Of a stretch of 64,000 nt of DNA, positions 38,975 to 55,279 are shown piece by piece (positions within the stretch are counted from its first letter, which is position 1; each line of letters starts with the position of its first letter). The notes beneath the pieces are model-generated. The model was not told the origin of the DNA and did no database searches. It saw only the letters and a program-made list of their open reading frames with translations. A program made the position numbers and the translations under genes. Source of the stretch: Melastoma dodecandrum (lineage: Eukaryota; Streptophyta; Magnoliopsida; Myrtales; Melastomataceae). The stretch lies in assembly GCA_029817715.1 (NCBI GenBank), contig JARUPY010000465.1, positions 2,108,001 to 2,172,000 of the forward strand, read 5' to 3'.

Positions 38975-41047
38975 TCACGGCGAGGAAACATTGGAAGGGT
39001 CCTTGTTTGATCTGTTGTACTTCATGTGGCTCTTCACCAGTTGTCCCGCCGCGAGTGCGGACATCAACGAGAGCTCCCCAGCGAGAACTGATCCTGCCAC
39101 AATCCTAGCGAGCAACCGGGCATTTGATCCTGGGGCTTCCCTGTTTGCTCCCTTCAACCCGAGCAGATTCAAGCACGCCGACTGCGACGACAGCTGGGTT
39201 CCTCCTCCCACTGTGCCCACCTGAAAAAAATACACAAACGGTTCGAAACCAGAAACAACACAGTATGATCCTCAAATCGTGTTGGATCACGGATGGGCTC
39301 GAGGGTACCTCAATGGAAGGCATGGTGACGGATACATGGAGGTCCTTCCCCTCATTGATGGCCTCCATCATGGTAATGCAATGAGAGCTCTCGACGTTCT
39401 GCGCGGGGTCCTGGCCCGTTGCAATAAAAATGGCTGATACAATGTTGCTTGCATGGGCATTGAATCCTCCAAGGGCTCCAGCCATTGCTGAGCCGGTAAG
39501 GTTCTTGAGCATGTTGAGTTCGACCAGCGACTCGACGCTCGTTTTCAGCACCTTAGCCACCACTTCGCCCTTAATCACGGCCTCGCAGACCACTGATTTC
39601 CCTCTCCCTTCGATCCAGTTCACAGCTGCGGGCTTCTTGTCAGAGCAGTAGTTGCCTGATATGCCGATGATCTCCATTTCTGAGAAATCGGCCTGCAGGA
39701 AATCAAGGGCATTCTGGACTCCCTTGGACACCATATTCATGCCCATTGCATCTCCCGTGCTGCAAGAGAACCTTAGGTACAGGTTCTTTCCGGCGATCGC
39801 ACATTTTATGCTCTGAAGCCGTGCAAACCTACTCGAACTGGAAATCAACACAAAAGAAACAAAACGATTTAGACAAAGCACAATGAATCAATCACATGGC
39901 AAGTGTGGAAACAAGCTTCATTGGCGAACCTGTTGAAAACAGAGGACAACGTTTCGAAATTGGATGGGCATTCCAAGAACAGCTTCAGCTCGGCGGCGCG
40001 CTTGGCACTCCCGAACCGAACAACAGGGGCCCTCGTCATCCCATCCCTCAACAACACGCTGCTTGCACCTCCCGACACAGCAATTGCCTTGCATCCCCTG
40101 TTTGTGCTTGCAACGAGGCAGCCTTCCGTGGTCGCCATGGGGACAAAGTACTCCACACCATCGAGCACCAACGGCCCTGCAATCCCGACCGGCAGCTGCA
40201 CGTACCCGATGGGCATCTCGCAACACTGTCCAAGGATTGATTCGTAATTTAAACCTTCCAGCGGGAGACTAGTTAGGGACTTCCCTGTGATCCTCTGGAC
40301 TGCCTCACGGCGTATTGCTGCAGCTCTGGCACAATCCCCAAGCTTCGTCTCAAGAGAGTAGGACGGTGTCTTTCCCTCGACCACTGATCTTATGATTTCC
40401 TCGTCCTCCGCCACAGTTTCGTCTGGCGTGACCATCTTCTCCAATAGATCCTGAAGGACAAATCCACAATTCTTCGGATAAACCAATTACACGATCTGAA
40501 GTAAGCAAAGGAAAACTCAAACTCAAGCTCAAGCGACCTTTTTTTCCTTTGGCAGCGAAACCTTAACCGACTCAACCTCGGCCTTCTTACAGTCCAACAC
40601 ATCACAAGGGTACTCCCGATGAACCGCCTTCTCGGGCAGCGGCGACAGAACAACCCCAAACTTCCTGCCATGCTGCTGATCAGCCCTTTTCAACTCCTGA
40701 TCCTCCTCATCGTCCCCGATCCACACATCGGAATTCGGCCGGAACAGCAACGACCAAACAAAATCCAAACCAAAGAACCCCAGTAGGCGGACAGACGACG
40801 CAACGAGTGCAGCGACCGCCACTAGCTCGGGGAGGGTGACGACATGGAGAGGGGAGGAGGACCGGATCTTCTCGCGCCAATGGGAAATGAGGTAATGGAG
40901 GACGGAGAAGAACAAGACGATGGACGCCGTGTTCGCGAGGTACGGATACGGCAGGGAGCTATTCTTAGTCCCCACCGAAGTTACATCATAGTCCGCAGGG
41001 GCGGAGGGCTTGGCGGCGAGGGGATGACGGCGTTTGGCGACTTCCAT
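38975..41047 (-). CDS. HMGR: 3-hydroxy-3-methylglutaryl-CoA reductase
   Basis: Four exons (41047-40538, 40450-39930, 39837-39309, 39220-38975) join in frame to 601 residues; the four-exon layout is usual for plant HMGR. The variable N-terminus is followed by two membrane spans ([35 protein letters not shown]), then the linker and catalytic domain. Visible motifs are [17 protein letters not shown] (HMG-CoA binding), TTEGCLVAS with the catalytic Glu, GDAMGMNM (NADPH binding) and GTVGGGTQL. The enzyme reduces HMG-CoA to mevalonate with NADPH on the ER membrane, the committed step of cytosolic isoprenoid synthesis. The Ser in KYNRSNKD near the C-terminus is at the position phosphorylated by SnRK1 kinases in known plant HMGRs. 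The gene appears fully intact. Confidence 0.97.
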
Positions 41048-42006
41048 CTCCGATAACGCAGTCGGAGGAAAGTAAAGAAAAGGAAAGGAAAGGTGGGAAC
41101 TTTGACGGTGGGTGACGTAAATGGGGAACTGGGTTGACGGAGAAGTAATGGGAGTGTTGTTTGGGAGGTGGAATATCGATGGGATGGAGGAATCGGGGGG
41201 GGGGTGGGGAGGGAGATTTATAGTAGGGGAAGGAGATGGTTAACAAGACGAGGAAGCTGCGATGTGGTTGTGGTCCAAGGTGGACCCGATTGCAAAATCA
41301 TAGATAATTTCGAAGGTCGAAAATGAAACAACCTTCAACTATTAAAGCTTGTAATAAAATGGGATTCCCAATGAATCTCGTCGGTTCAACTAAACATTTA
41401 AACTGTGGCAAAAGCGTAACGTCCTGAAAGCTTGAATTGTTAAACAAAAGTGTGACTATATTTTTATTTTTAGAATAAATTCTCATTGCGACTCGGACTC
41501 GCAAGTGGTTGTCGTTAACATAGATGGATTCTTGTCCGGTCCGGAAATGGGATTGGTTAGCGAGCGGCCGAGCAAGGGAATGCGAGCAAACAGAGTGGTA
41601 TCCAAACCGAAACTGATTAACATGAGTTGTGTTGTTGTTTGCATGCATGGATCTGCTTTCCTTTTTATCACTTGGTTTCACCGGAGAAAACAACAGCCGG
41701 CGGCTTTTATACTAAAAATTCCAATCCTCTTATTCGAGCATGTTTTGTTGCCTTACAACGTTAGTAGTCCGTAATATATTTTTTTCGCAAACTAATGTAA
41801 TTGAACAAGCTCTCAGTTTAAGACACACTAAACAAGGAGGACACAGCATCGAAACCCACGTCCCCCCGACCGTCCTCGCCATCATCAAAAACAACAAATG
41901 ATCAGGTATGTTTTTTATTCCCCTTTGTTTTGTATGTATGTGACGGTGTTTGAATGATTTCTAGGGTTTGGGAGTAAAAAGCGTGTTCGTGCTTGTCCTT
42001 GGGGTT
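41048..42006. other. HMGR promoter and spacer
   Basis: No gene recognised. Should contain the HMGR promoter and 5' leader. Confidence 0.5.
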
Positions 42007-42614
42007 TACTAGGAATTGTACATGTGCATAATTTCATTCGACAGGTGTTTAGTGCCCCCATTTTTCCAATTCTTACAACTCTTGTTTTAAAGTAGTCGTA
42101 TTTATTACTTCCGGGTCACTCAGTTTTGACTTCACATCGAATTCTATTCATATACCCAAGTAAACAGTCACTGATTCCAAAGAGTATTCCAACCATTATC
42201 TTTCTACCCACTTTGCCCGTATTCACGTGTTGGAGTGCGTTCGCCTTTGGCAATTTGGTCTGATATGACCGACTGACTTAAATTGGATGGTTTTTTTTTT
42301 TTTTTTTTTTTTGGGGGGGGGGGGGATGTGTACTAGGAATTGTACATGTGCATAATTTCTTTCATTCGACAGGTGTTTAGTGCCCCCATTTTTCCAATTC
42401 TTACAACTTTTGTTTTAAAGTAGTCGTATTTATTACTTCCGGGTAACTCAGTTTTGACTTCACATCGAATTCTAATCATATACCCCAGTAAACAGTCACT
42501 GATTCCAAAGATTACTTCACCCATTATCGTTCTACCCACTTTGCCCGTATTCACGTGTTGGAGTGCGCCTTTGGCAATTTGGTCTGATATGACCGACTGA
42601 CTTAAATTGGATGG
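42007..42614. repeat. Tandem direct duplication of about 284 bp with a T/G homopolymer between the copies
   Basis: Copy 1 is 42007-42290 and copy 2 is 42331-42614. Both start TACTAGGAATTGTACATGTG and end TTAAATTGGATGG. They differ by small indels and a few substitutions. Between them lies a run of about 22 T followed by 13 G (42291-42325). Copy 2 abuts the left end of the Mutator-like element after a short T tract. No coding potential was seen. Confidence 0.9.
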
Positions 42615-43533
42615 TCTTTTTTTGGCAAAATATCAAATTATGGCCCGAACTATTAACCAACTTTCTGTTTTGGCCTGAACTTTGTTTGTTATATGATTTT
42701 GACCCGATCTTACATTTTAACCTATTTTATGGCCAAACGTCGACGACGTTAAGGAGCTCAGTGACGTGGACTTAACGATAGGCGACGTGGAGCCGATGTG
42801 GCAATTTATTTGCTCTCCACGTCACTCATATGTGGCGACACGTGGACAAAAAATGTCCTGAGTTGTCCGATCGGGTCCCCCTTGCCACATTTGCTATCCC
42901 CAACATATTTCTTCCAGATCGATGAAAAAAACCCTAATCCCCTTTCTTTCCCCATTTCGTCACCTGCCTCCGATCCCTCCTCGCCTCCTGCTTTATCCCT
43001 TCTCCAATTCCTTTATTTCCCCATTTCGTCACCTGCCTCGGATCCCTCATGACCTGCTGCTTTATCCCTTCTCCAATTCCTTTCGTCATCTGCAACCTTT
43101 CGTCCGTAATCCCCTTTCTTCCCCCGCCAACCGTGAACACTTTGCTGACCGTGCTCAGGCCAACCTCATACTCCGCAACTTCACCCGTATGTCCTCCTCC
43201 TCTTCTTCTTAGTTTCGTCCGGAATCTGTGCTCGTCGGTGGTTATTTACAAGAAAGGTTATTAGTACCCACCTCTTCCCTGATCGAAGAAAGAGTCATGT
43301 GTTGTATCCTCTGCGTGTCTTTGTCTCTATTAGTGCATTAAGGACTGGTTTTTCGCTTGTCTGTCAGCCAGGAAGAGTTTATGACTGTTATTTGTGATTG
43401 TGTTGGAGTTGGGGAAGTTGAGTTTGATTGAGTATCGTTGCGGAAAGGGTTTGTATCTTCTTTGTTATTCAGATATGGCATCATGCGATTGTGGTTAACA
43501 TCAGTTTTGTGTTGTTTATTACAGAATTAAATC

Positions 43534-44010
43534 ATGAAGAGACTCAACTTAGAGATATATGTTGGAGGATCGATGTCTTTTGCTGGGATTGTAACTTATG
43601 AAGATGGGAGGAGAATAAAATTTGAGAATGTAGATAGTGACGTCTTAGGATACTTTACTATTGTTGCTCTCGCTAAAGAGTCTGGGTTTAGGATCCAAAG
43701 ATTGTGGTATGTTCAAGTCGGTCATAGCATATCTTTGGCGAAGGAAATACTGGGGGATAAAGAAGTGATGCAGATGATTGAAGAATGTGAAGATGGTGGT
43801 AAGATGCTGCTTTACTGTGAGGGTGTGGAGGATAATGATGAACATATTGATGATTCTAGTGGTGGTGATCTTTCAGAGGAAAGTGAGCATGACAAGGATG
43901 CCGATGATGGTGATGATGATGAGGTAATGATTGAACAGAGATATGAACAGCCAAAGGAAATGGTTGATGATGAGATGTTGGTACAATCAGAATACGAGGA
44001 ATCCAAATGA
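43534..44010 (+). CDS. MULE transposase N-terminal fragment (PB1-like domain)
   Basis: 158 residues from an ATG just after a splice-acceptor-like TTTATTACAG. The first 90 residues (LEIYVGGSMSFAGIVTYEDG ... IQRLWYVQVGHSISLAKEI) follow the PB1-like domain seen at the N-terminus of plant MULE transposases. The rest is acidic low-complexity (DDGDDDEVM) and then a stop. The catalytic DDE region, SWIM finger and zinc knuckle of a complete transposase are absent. An untranslated first exon upstream is likely. It lies within the inverted repeats at 42624-45807. Confidence 0.75.
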   Translation: MKRLNLEIYVGGSMSFAGIVTYEDGRRIKFENVDSDVLGYFTIVALAKESGFRIQRLWYVQVGHSISLAKEILGDKEVMQMIEECEDGGKMLLYCEGVEDNDEHIDDSSGGDLSEESEHDKDADDGDDDEVMIEQRYEQPKEMVDDEMLVQSEYEESK

Positions 44011-44412
44011 AGGCGTGACTTCAACTGCCCCAAACTGAATATAGTTGTGAATGTTTCTAGAATATTTTGTGGAACCTATGTTTCTAGGATACTTTATGAA
44101 ACCTGTGTTTGTAGGATATTTTGTGGCTGTTAGATGGTTGTGAAGGTTTATGAATTGTGCATGTTGTGAACCGTACAACATGCTGTGAATTGTACATTGC
44201 AGTCTCGGTTAATGAAAAGCGACTCAGCATCTCTGCTCTGTTTCATGCATGTTACAGCATCAAAGCCTGTAAACGTACAGGTAGGATTCATACACATATA
44301 AAAGAAGTACAAGTACATATAAAGTTGGATAACATATAGAACATATTACAAAAATTCAGGCACAATTAGGATACATATAAAAGTATATTACAAATCCTAA
44401 TAAAAAAAACAG

Positions 44413-44936
44413 CTAAACACGCCAATCTTCGACATAGGTATGCATCTTCTCCATTTTTGCTTTGGTGGTTCTAAGGTCATGAAGTATAGCATCTTGGCTC
44501 TTTCCAACCATCTCTTCGAGCTTGGCAATGTAAACCGTCGTACTTTCCTCTTTTTTATGCATTACTTCAATCTTGTCTTGTAACATTTTCTTCGTATGGA
44601 CAAGATCTAGGATTACTTCTTTTTGTCTGAAAGGGAAGTCATCATCCACCCATTTAAAATAGCCATAGTCATCTTCCTAATAACAGCAATAAGAAAAAAT
44701 TGTATAAATACCGCAAACAACCTGCTTTTAGATTATAATTGTCGAAAAATACCGCAAACAACCTGCTTCATAGCTACCTTCCATGACGGGCAACGCAAGA
44801 ATCGACGACTGGGGTTCTTCGTGCTCCATGATGTGTATAGGGCCACCCTTCTACCATGCTTACAAAGACGCACACCTTCGCTTGAGCTCATAATTGTTGA
44901 ACTTCCAAAAATTTCGTGACTTTCTCCATCACTCAT
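44413..44936 (-). CDS. GRF-type zinc-finger coiled-coil protein of the MULE
   Basis: Two exons (44936-44778, 44676-44413; both lengths are multiples of three) give 140 residues. The N-terminal part has the GRF finger pattern: LCKHGRRVALYTSWSTKNPS, then RRFLRCPSWK, then after the intron YFKWVDDDF. The C-terminal half is a heptad-like coiled coil (ILDLVHTKKMLQDKIEVMHK, IAKLEEMVGKSQDAILHDL). Short GRF-finger proteins of this type are commonly found inside plant Mutator-like elements. Their role in transposition is not established. The gene is convergent with the PB1-like gene within the same element and its frame is intact. Confidence 0.72.
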
Positions 44937-45807
44937 GGTTATATACCTGTCGTTAATATGACATTAACAACACAAACTCATATAATTAAACTCTGGATTT
45001 GCCTACCACCAGACAAAGACCTCTTCCAAATTTAACAAGCCAATTGCATATCCTAGAGGGAAACATACAGGAGCATCAAATGAAAAGAGTGCAGACTCAC
45101 GTAAGGAACACCAAAGGCTCACAACACAAGGACAACTTGTCCCACTACTATCTCCTGGAAGAAGGACTTCTCCAGCGAGACGCACCCTTCCCTGCATATT
45201 ATTGCATTAAAGCTTTAGCCAACACAAAAGCAATCTCAGTTGAAATCCAACCCAACAAACATAGAAAAAACCTAAAACCGATAACGATGTCGACTAGACA
45301 TTCGGCACAGGTAACTCTCTCATCAGAAGCATCCACATGCTGAACGGGATCGGAGGCATATGACGAAAGGGATCAGAGAAGGGACAAAGCAGCAGGCGAG
45401 GAGGACAATAAGCAGCAGGCGAGGAGGACAATTAAGACAACCTACTCGGAGAAGGGATCGGAGGCAGGTGATGAACTGGGAAAAGAAAGGGGATTAGGGT
45501 TTTTTCATCGATCTGAAAGAAATAGGTTGGGGATAGCAAATGTGGCAAGGGGGACCCGGATCGGACAACTCAGGACATTTTTTGTCCACGTGTCGCCACA
45601 TATGAGTGACGTGGAGAGCAAATAAATTGCCACATCGGCTCCACGTCGCCTATCGTTAAGTCCACGTCACTGAGCTCCTTAACGTCGTCGACGTTTGGCC
45701 ATAAAATAGGTTAAAATGTAAGATCGGGTCAAAATCATATAACAAACAAAGTTCAGGCCAAAACAGAAAGTTGGTTAATAGTTCGGGCCATAATTTGATA
45801 TTTTGCC

Positions 45808-46769
45808 TTTTTTTTTTTATAAAACCAAATAATTGAAGTTAAGATGACTTCTTGCTTAGTGGTGTAATCATACCAGAATCACAAGTATGAAAAAAAGATT
45901 GACCACCGGCTGATCGAGTAGGAGGCTCTGCGTTCGTTAACAATCCCATCATGACAAATGGGGTGTGTTACGATGTTCCACGTTGTGAAAATCAAAAAAT
46001 AAAGAAGACGTTGACGCAGAAGTGATGATGAATCACGAGAGTATTAGGAGAGCCGGACTATACCAGTTTTCACGAACACGTCGCGAAATTATAGTATCGA
46101 TTTAAATTTTATAAATAATCATATTCGTGATTTAGGAATAATACTAATAATAATTAAACAACGTATTAGATATGTTTTTGAGTTGAGAGAGAGAGTGTGA
46201 GAGAGTGAGAGAGAGAGAGAGCAACGCTCAATCAAATCAAGAATTAAAAAGGTCGTAAAATGTAGAGGAGGAGGAGGAGGAGGTCAGTGGCACACACCCA
46301 ACTCTATAAATGTGCTTGCAGAGAGTTGCTCGCATAAAAATTCAACGAGAACAGCTGTCTGTCTTCGTGTCCGTCCGTCCTTTTTTGCTTAACTCGTACA
46401 AATTAAATGCACGAAAATAAAGTTCAATAAAAAGAGGGGGGTGGGGGGGGGGCCACCACAAGAGACAGGGGACTTAACAAGTTATTCGACTCAATTTTCG
46501 GGGTTAACAACAGTTCATAATTCGTCGGGACAAACACGAATACGACATCATTAAACATTCATGTCTGAATCTTAGCATCCTCTTTGCCGAGATAAAAAAG
46601 AGTTAAAGAAGAAGACACAAGAAGATCCCCGTTTTATCAGCCACTCTCCTCCAAACGATTTAGCCCCAAAAAGGGAATAAATTACAAAAAAAAAAAAACA
46701 AACAAACAAACAAACAAATTCTAACAACAACCATTAATAGCACCGGGTGATCGGAGAATGGACTGGATC
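45808..46769. other. Intergenic with simple repeats
   Basis: No gene recognised. Contains GA microsatellites (about 46188-46222), a GAG/GGA run (about 46264-46282) and a G-rich tract near 46436-46452. Probably holds the 3' untranslated region of the GluRS gene at its right end. Confidence 0.55.
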
Positions 46770-51597
<4,828 letters not shown>

Positions 51598-52614
51598 ATG
51601 TCGAATGCAGCGTCGGCCGTGGGGAGAATGGAGGCGAGTGGTGGTCAGAATGGTGGTGGCGGGATCATGTGGTTCTTTCGAGACAGAGGCTTTGATGACA
51701 AGAGCATAAATGACATGTTCAGGAGGTGCAAGAGACTGGAATCCGCTCAACGAGACCGGGCTTCTGCTAACTGGGATTACTTGAGGAGCATTGGCGTTGA
51801 GGATAGAAAGCTCCCCCATGTAATTTCCAAGTGCCCCAAGATCCTTATGTTAGGCCTCGATGATAAGCTCGTTCCCATGGTCGAGTGCCTTGGTACGCTC
51901 TGCTCGAAGCCCAAGGAAGTGGCAGCCGCAATTACCAAGTTCCCGCATATACTCTCACATAGCGTGGAAGAGAAGCTGTGCCCACTTCTTGCTTTCTTGC
52001 AGACGATTGGGGTCCCGGAAAAGCAATTGGGGAAGATTATTTTGCTTAATCCTAGACTTATCAGCTATGGCATCGACTCGAAGCTAACGGAAACAGTTGA
52101 ATTTCTCGCCGGCCTCGGACTGGCTAGGGGAATGATCGGGAAGGTCCTAATGAAAGACCCCTTCATTATGGGTTACAGCGTCTCGCAGAGGCTACGACCC
52201 ACTACTGAGTTCTTGAAGTCAATTGGTCTCACCGCACCGAATCTTCGAAGCGTCGTGATGAACTTCCCCGAGGTATTGTCCAGGGATGTCGACAAGATCC
52301 TGAGGAACAACCTGGAATACCTCCGAGGGCGTGGGTTCAGCGACCGGCAGTTGGTCGCTTTAGTAACGGGATATCCTCCCGTACTGATAAAAAGCGTGTG
52401 GAATTCCTTGGAACCCAGGATCAGGTTCTTGATGGAGGTGATGGGGAGATCGCTGGATGAAGCGGCTGAGTATCCGGACTTCTTCCGTCACGGTCTGAAG
52501 AAGAGACTGGAGCTGCGGCACAGGATCTTGGAACGGAGGAATATCAGGTGTAGCCTGCCAGAGATGTTGGATTGCGATCAGAAGCAATTCTCGCAGAAGT
52601 TCAGCTTGACCTGA
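51598..52614 (+). CDS. MTERF6: mTERF-family protein, MTERF6-like
   Basis: Intronless, 338 residues from the ATG at 51598; a second possible start is the Met at 51628. The protein is a run of about seven mTERF motifs, helical units of roughly 35 residues with LRSIGVEDRKLPHVISKCPK, LQTIGVPEKQLGKIILLNPR, LAGLGLARGMIGKVLMKDPF and LKSIGLTAPNLRSVVMNFPE. It lacks a long basic presequence in this frame. The order and wording of repeats fit Arabidopsis MTERF6 (PDE191), a plastid/mitochondrial factor that binds organellar DNA and is needed for maturation of plastid tRNA-Ile and rRNA. Assignment to this member among about 35 plant mTERFs is probable, not certain. No defect seen. Divergently arranged with GluRS. 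Confidence 0.87.
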   Translation: MSNAASAVGRMEASGGQNGGGGIMWFFRDRGFDDKSINDMFRRCKRLESAQRDRASANWDYLRSIGVEDRKLPHVISKCPKILMLGLDDKLVPMVECLGTLCSKPKEVAAAITKFPHILSHSVEEKLCPLLAFLQTIGVPEKQLGKIILLNPRLISYGIDSKLTETVEFLAGLGLARGMIGKVLMKDPFIMGYSVSQRLRPTTEFLKSIGLTAPNLRSVVMNFPEVLSRDVDKILRNNLEYLRGRGFSDRQLVALVTGYPPVLIKSVWNSLEPRIRFLMEVMGRSLDEAAEYPDFFRHGLKKRLELRHRILERRNIRCSLPEMLDCDQKQFSQKFSLT

Positions 52615-54545
52615 GGGATTCTTAATCGAAGGTAATGATGATGGGCGTGTTCCTTTAAGGTACCCGAGTTTTTTGGTAGCGCAGATCGATTTATATGGGA
52701 TATTTCTTTGTACCAGGAGATGATTTTGTTGTATAGGAATGAGGATCCATTTTAGGCAAATGTTTATGCTTGTTGGCCCTAACTACAGTGAAGTAATTTA
52801 GTAGATGCGTATCCGGTTGACATACTGTCCATGCTCATACTCAGGACAAGGTGATGGTTAGATTCCAGCAGAGCAAATCCATCCAGAGCTGACTGACTGG
52901 ATAAACCATATATAACCTGCGTCAAATTCTAAATTTTGCCAGGAATTGACAATGAGCTCCCAGCCAGCTAATGACATCACTAACCAACTAAATTACTTTC
53001 TTTAAACAATAAAACACTTTTACAAGTTGGGGGTGATCGTGCCGAGCACGTGGTCGGCTGCAAAGTACAGACAAATGTAAGCTGTACTCTGATGATTGTC
53101 TTACCCCATCGATATACAGCATCTTTGTAGTAATATTTACGTCTTTTTATCATTTCCAACAACAGAAAGAATACATATTTTGATGATTTTATAAGGGGGA
53201 ATGAAATGGAGTTGGTGTGCCTTTGGGGTTGCAATTCATGTCTGGTGCATTGTGTCATGGTTCGTGTTTTGAAAATGGCACATAAATAATTATATTCATA
53301 AGTAGATTATTATGTGTGACTGTATCAAATTTAAAACAAATAGTTAAAATATTAAAAAAATTATTAGAAATTCGCAACATCATCAATTAATTATTATAAA
53401 AATGTCAGTTTAAAAAATAAATTTAAAATAATTAGAATATAATTAACCTACATATTTAACAATAACTATAATATTCTACAAATTCTAGTGAATTACTTAT
53501 ACAAAGAATATCTAACATAAAATAAAAAGAACTAAAGTTAAATTAAAATTTTTACTATTTACAAAACAAGTCATGAAGACGTTTAATTTTAAAATTTGAA
53601 GTCGGATATATTTTGTAATCTTAATTAAGTGAAAAACTCATTTAACTAAAATCGAATTCATTTTAAATCGAGTCATGGTGTATCAAATTGTAGTTCCGAT
53701 GGCTAAATTAATTAAGATTTAAGTAAAATTTGTTAGCCACCTCCCTTCAAAGGTATTTGAAAATTATATTAATCATTCAAGAAATGATTATAACTGGGAT
53801 AACAATGCACTCCTACATGGGATATGGTCGCTTTTTTAGTTACCCGGGGGGGCATCGGGAATAGTAAACAACTAGATTATACAAATATATCTTGCGTTTT
53901 CAAGGAAGATATACAATACAATTCACGATTTCATCAAATTTATTTATTCAATTCCCATGCTACACTGCAAAAGTCTTTGGTCTTTGTTTGCTTAACAACA
54001 TATTTATGGATCGGTTGTTAAATGACACGTGATTATGATTCACTCAGGTGTGTGGGTGTATGAATGGGAATTATATTAAAATTAAGATTAGGGGGGGTGT
54101 TAGGGGGTCGGCGCCGTCCCCGTGTTTCCGGCGATTTCCACGTTCCCAAACTTTATTGAAAAGCTTCTTCCTCCATATTATTATTATTATTATCATTAAC
54201 AACATAACACAAATTTAAACTTTTTTATATTTGAACTTTTGTTTCGATCTCGATTTAAATAGCGTTCGATGTTTTTTTTTATATATATATATTAAAGAAA
54301 GAACTGATAAAACATAGACAAAGTAATGATTGTAAGAGTCACGCATTTAAAAAGTTAGAGAAACGTGACATTCGCACTCCATCTATAGTATTGTCTAATA
54401 TATAAACGTTCAAAACCCCCCAGCATTTTCCATCTCATATCATCGTCGTCGTCGACATCCATCTCCTATAAAAAGTCGTCATCGCCAACGATTTCCTCCT
54501 GCTCTTCATTCATCTCCCCCGAACACCCCCTCCTCCTTCCCAGAA
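52615..54545. other. Intergenic, very AT-rich
   Basis: Contains the mTERF 3' region and an AT-rich spacer (about 53270-53800) with no recognised gene. The right end is the promoter of the RING gene; a TATA box candidate is listed separately. Confidence 0.55.
54467..54474 (+). promoter_or_regulatory. Candidate TATA box of the RING-H2 gene
   Basis: TATAAAAA about 80 bp upstream of the ATG at 54546, within a C/T-rich leader context typical of plant promoters. Position is right for a short 5' leader. Unsupported by transcript data. Confidence 0.5.
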
Positions 54546-54947
54546 ATGAACGGCATTATGTACGCACAGTCGCCAGTCTCCACCGCGCTCCTGATCTTCT
54601 ACACCTGCCTGTTGCTCCCCTACCGCGAGCTCAAGCACGCCGTCTCCAGGATCCTCTGTTCTGTCATCGATCCCTTCTGTCCCAGAGCCAGCACGACCCT
54701 ATACCAGCCCTACACGTCCTTCGAACTACCCGCCTCGGCGTTCCGGGAATTGCATGCCGGCGTTTGTAGCAAGGATGATTCTCATGATCATGACTGCGCG
54801 ATCTGCCTGGAGGGTTTCGAGGACGATGACGTCGTGAGCGAGCTGAGCAGATGCGGGCACTTCTTCCATCGACGCTGTATCGAGACTTGGGTTGAACATA
54901 GGTTTCAGTTCACTTGCCCTCTCTGTAGATCTATCATCTTCAAGTAA
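54546..54947 (+). CDS. RING-H2 finger E3 ubiquitin ligase, membrane-anchored
   Basis: Intronless, 133 residues. One hydrophobic N-terminal segment (STALLIFYTCLLLPY) is followed by a linker and a C-terminal RING-H2 domain with all eight zinc ligands: CAIC, then CGHFFHRRC (Cys, His, His, Cys), then CPLC. The Trp in IETWVEH before the last pair is the residue that usually contacts the E2 enzyme. Size, anchor and layout fit the RHA2/BRH1-like group of small plant RING-H2 ligases, which act in hormone and stress responses; the exact member was not resolved. A TATA box lies at 54467. Single-exon structure is usual for this group. Confidence 0.88.
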   Translation: MNGIMYAQSPVSTALLIFYTCLLLPYRELKHAVSRILCSVIDPFCPRASTTLYQPYTSFELPASAFRELHAGVCSKDDSHDHDCAICLEGFEDDDVVSELSRCGHFFHRRCIETWVEHRFQFTCPLCRSIIFK

Positions 54948-55279
54948 AATTTCAAAAATCACCACTGATAAAATTTGATTCCTAGTCATAATCATTCCCA
55001 AAAGTATAACTCCCCCGGGAAAGGAATTATTTCGCACTCTGTAAAGTAAAGAAACAAAAAAAAAAAGCTTGAAATCTATCACCCAAAAATTTATTTTTGT
55101 TTGTTTTTTCTTTTCAAGTGTTAAGGGGAGAGTGAGTGCCCCCATGAAGATTTCCAAGATTTGGTCGGCCATTTTCTAATGTAATATGATTTTGTACACA
55201 TCCACTACATTCACTGTCCGAGAGATAATAGTCTTCTTGGGAGTAATGTAAATACAAAAAATAGTCATTACATGATAGC

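Larger units (their letters stand above)
42624..45807. mobile_element. Mutator-like element (MULE), non-autonomous, with long terminal inverted repeats
   Basis: About 355-bp near-identical inverted repeats form both ends (42624-42978 and 45454-45807). The left begins GGCAAAATATCAAATTATGG and the right ends with its complement. Such long TIRs with GGC...GCC ends are typical of plant MULEs. Both flanks are T tracts, so a 9-11-bp target duplication cannot be delimited but is compatible. Inside are two short genes facing each other, one coding the N-terminal PB1-like domain of a MULE transposase and one a GRF zinc-finger protein. No transposase catalytic domain, SWIM finger or other enzyme is present, so movement would need a helper. 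A roughly 66-bp tandem repeat (about 42950-43085) extends the left end, and a short GCAGGCGAGGAGGACA repeat (45388-45432) lies inside the right end. Confidence 0.88.

Noticed and set aside
42624..45807. Reading the 3.2-kb element as a retrotransposon or a novel defence island
   Set aside because: Long inverted (not direct) repeats, PB1-like and GRF-finger contents and absence of retroelement enzymes fit a Mutator-like DNA transposon.
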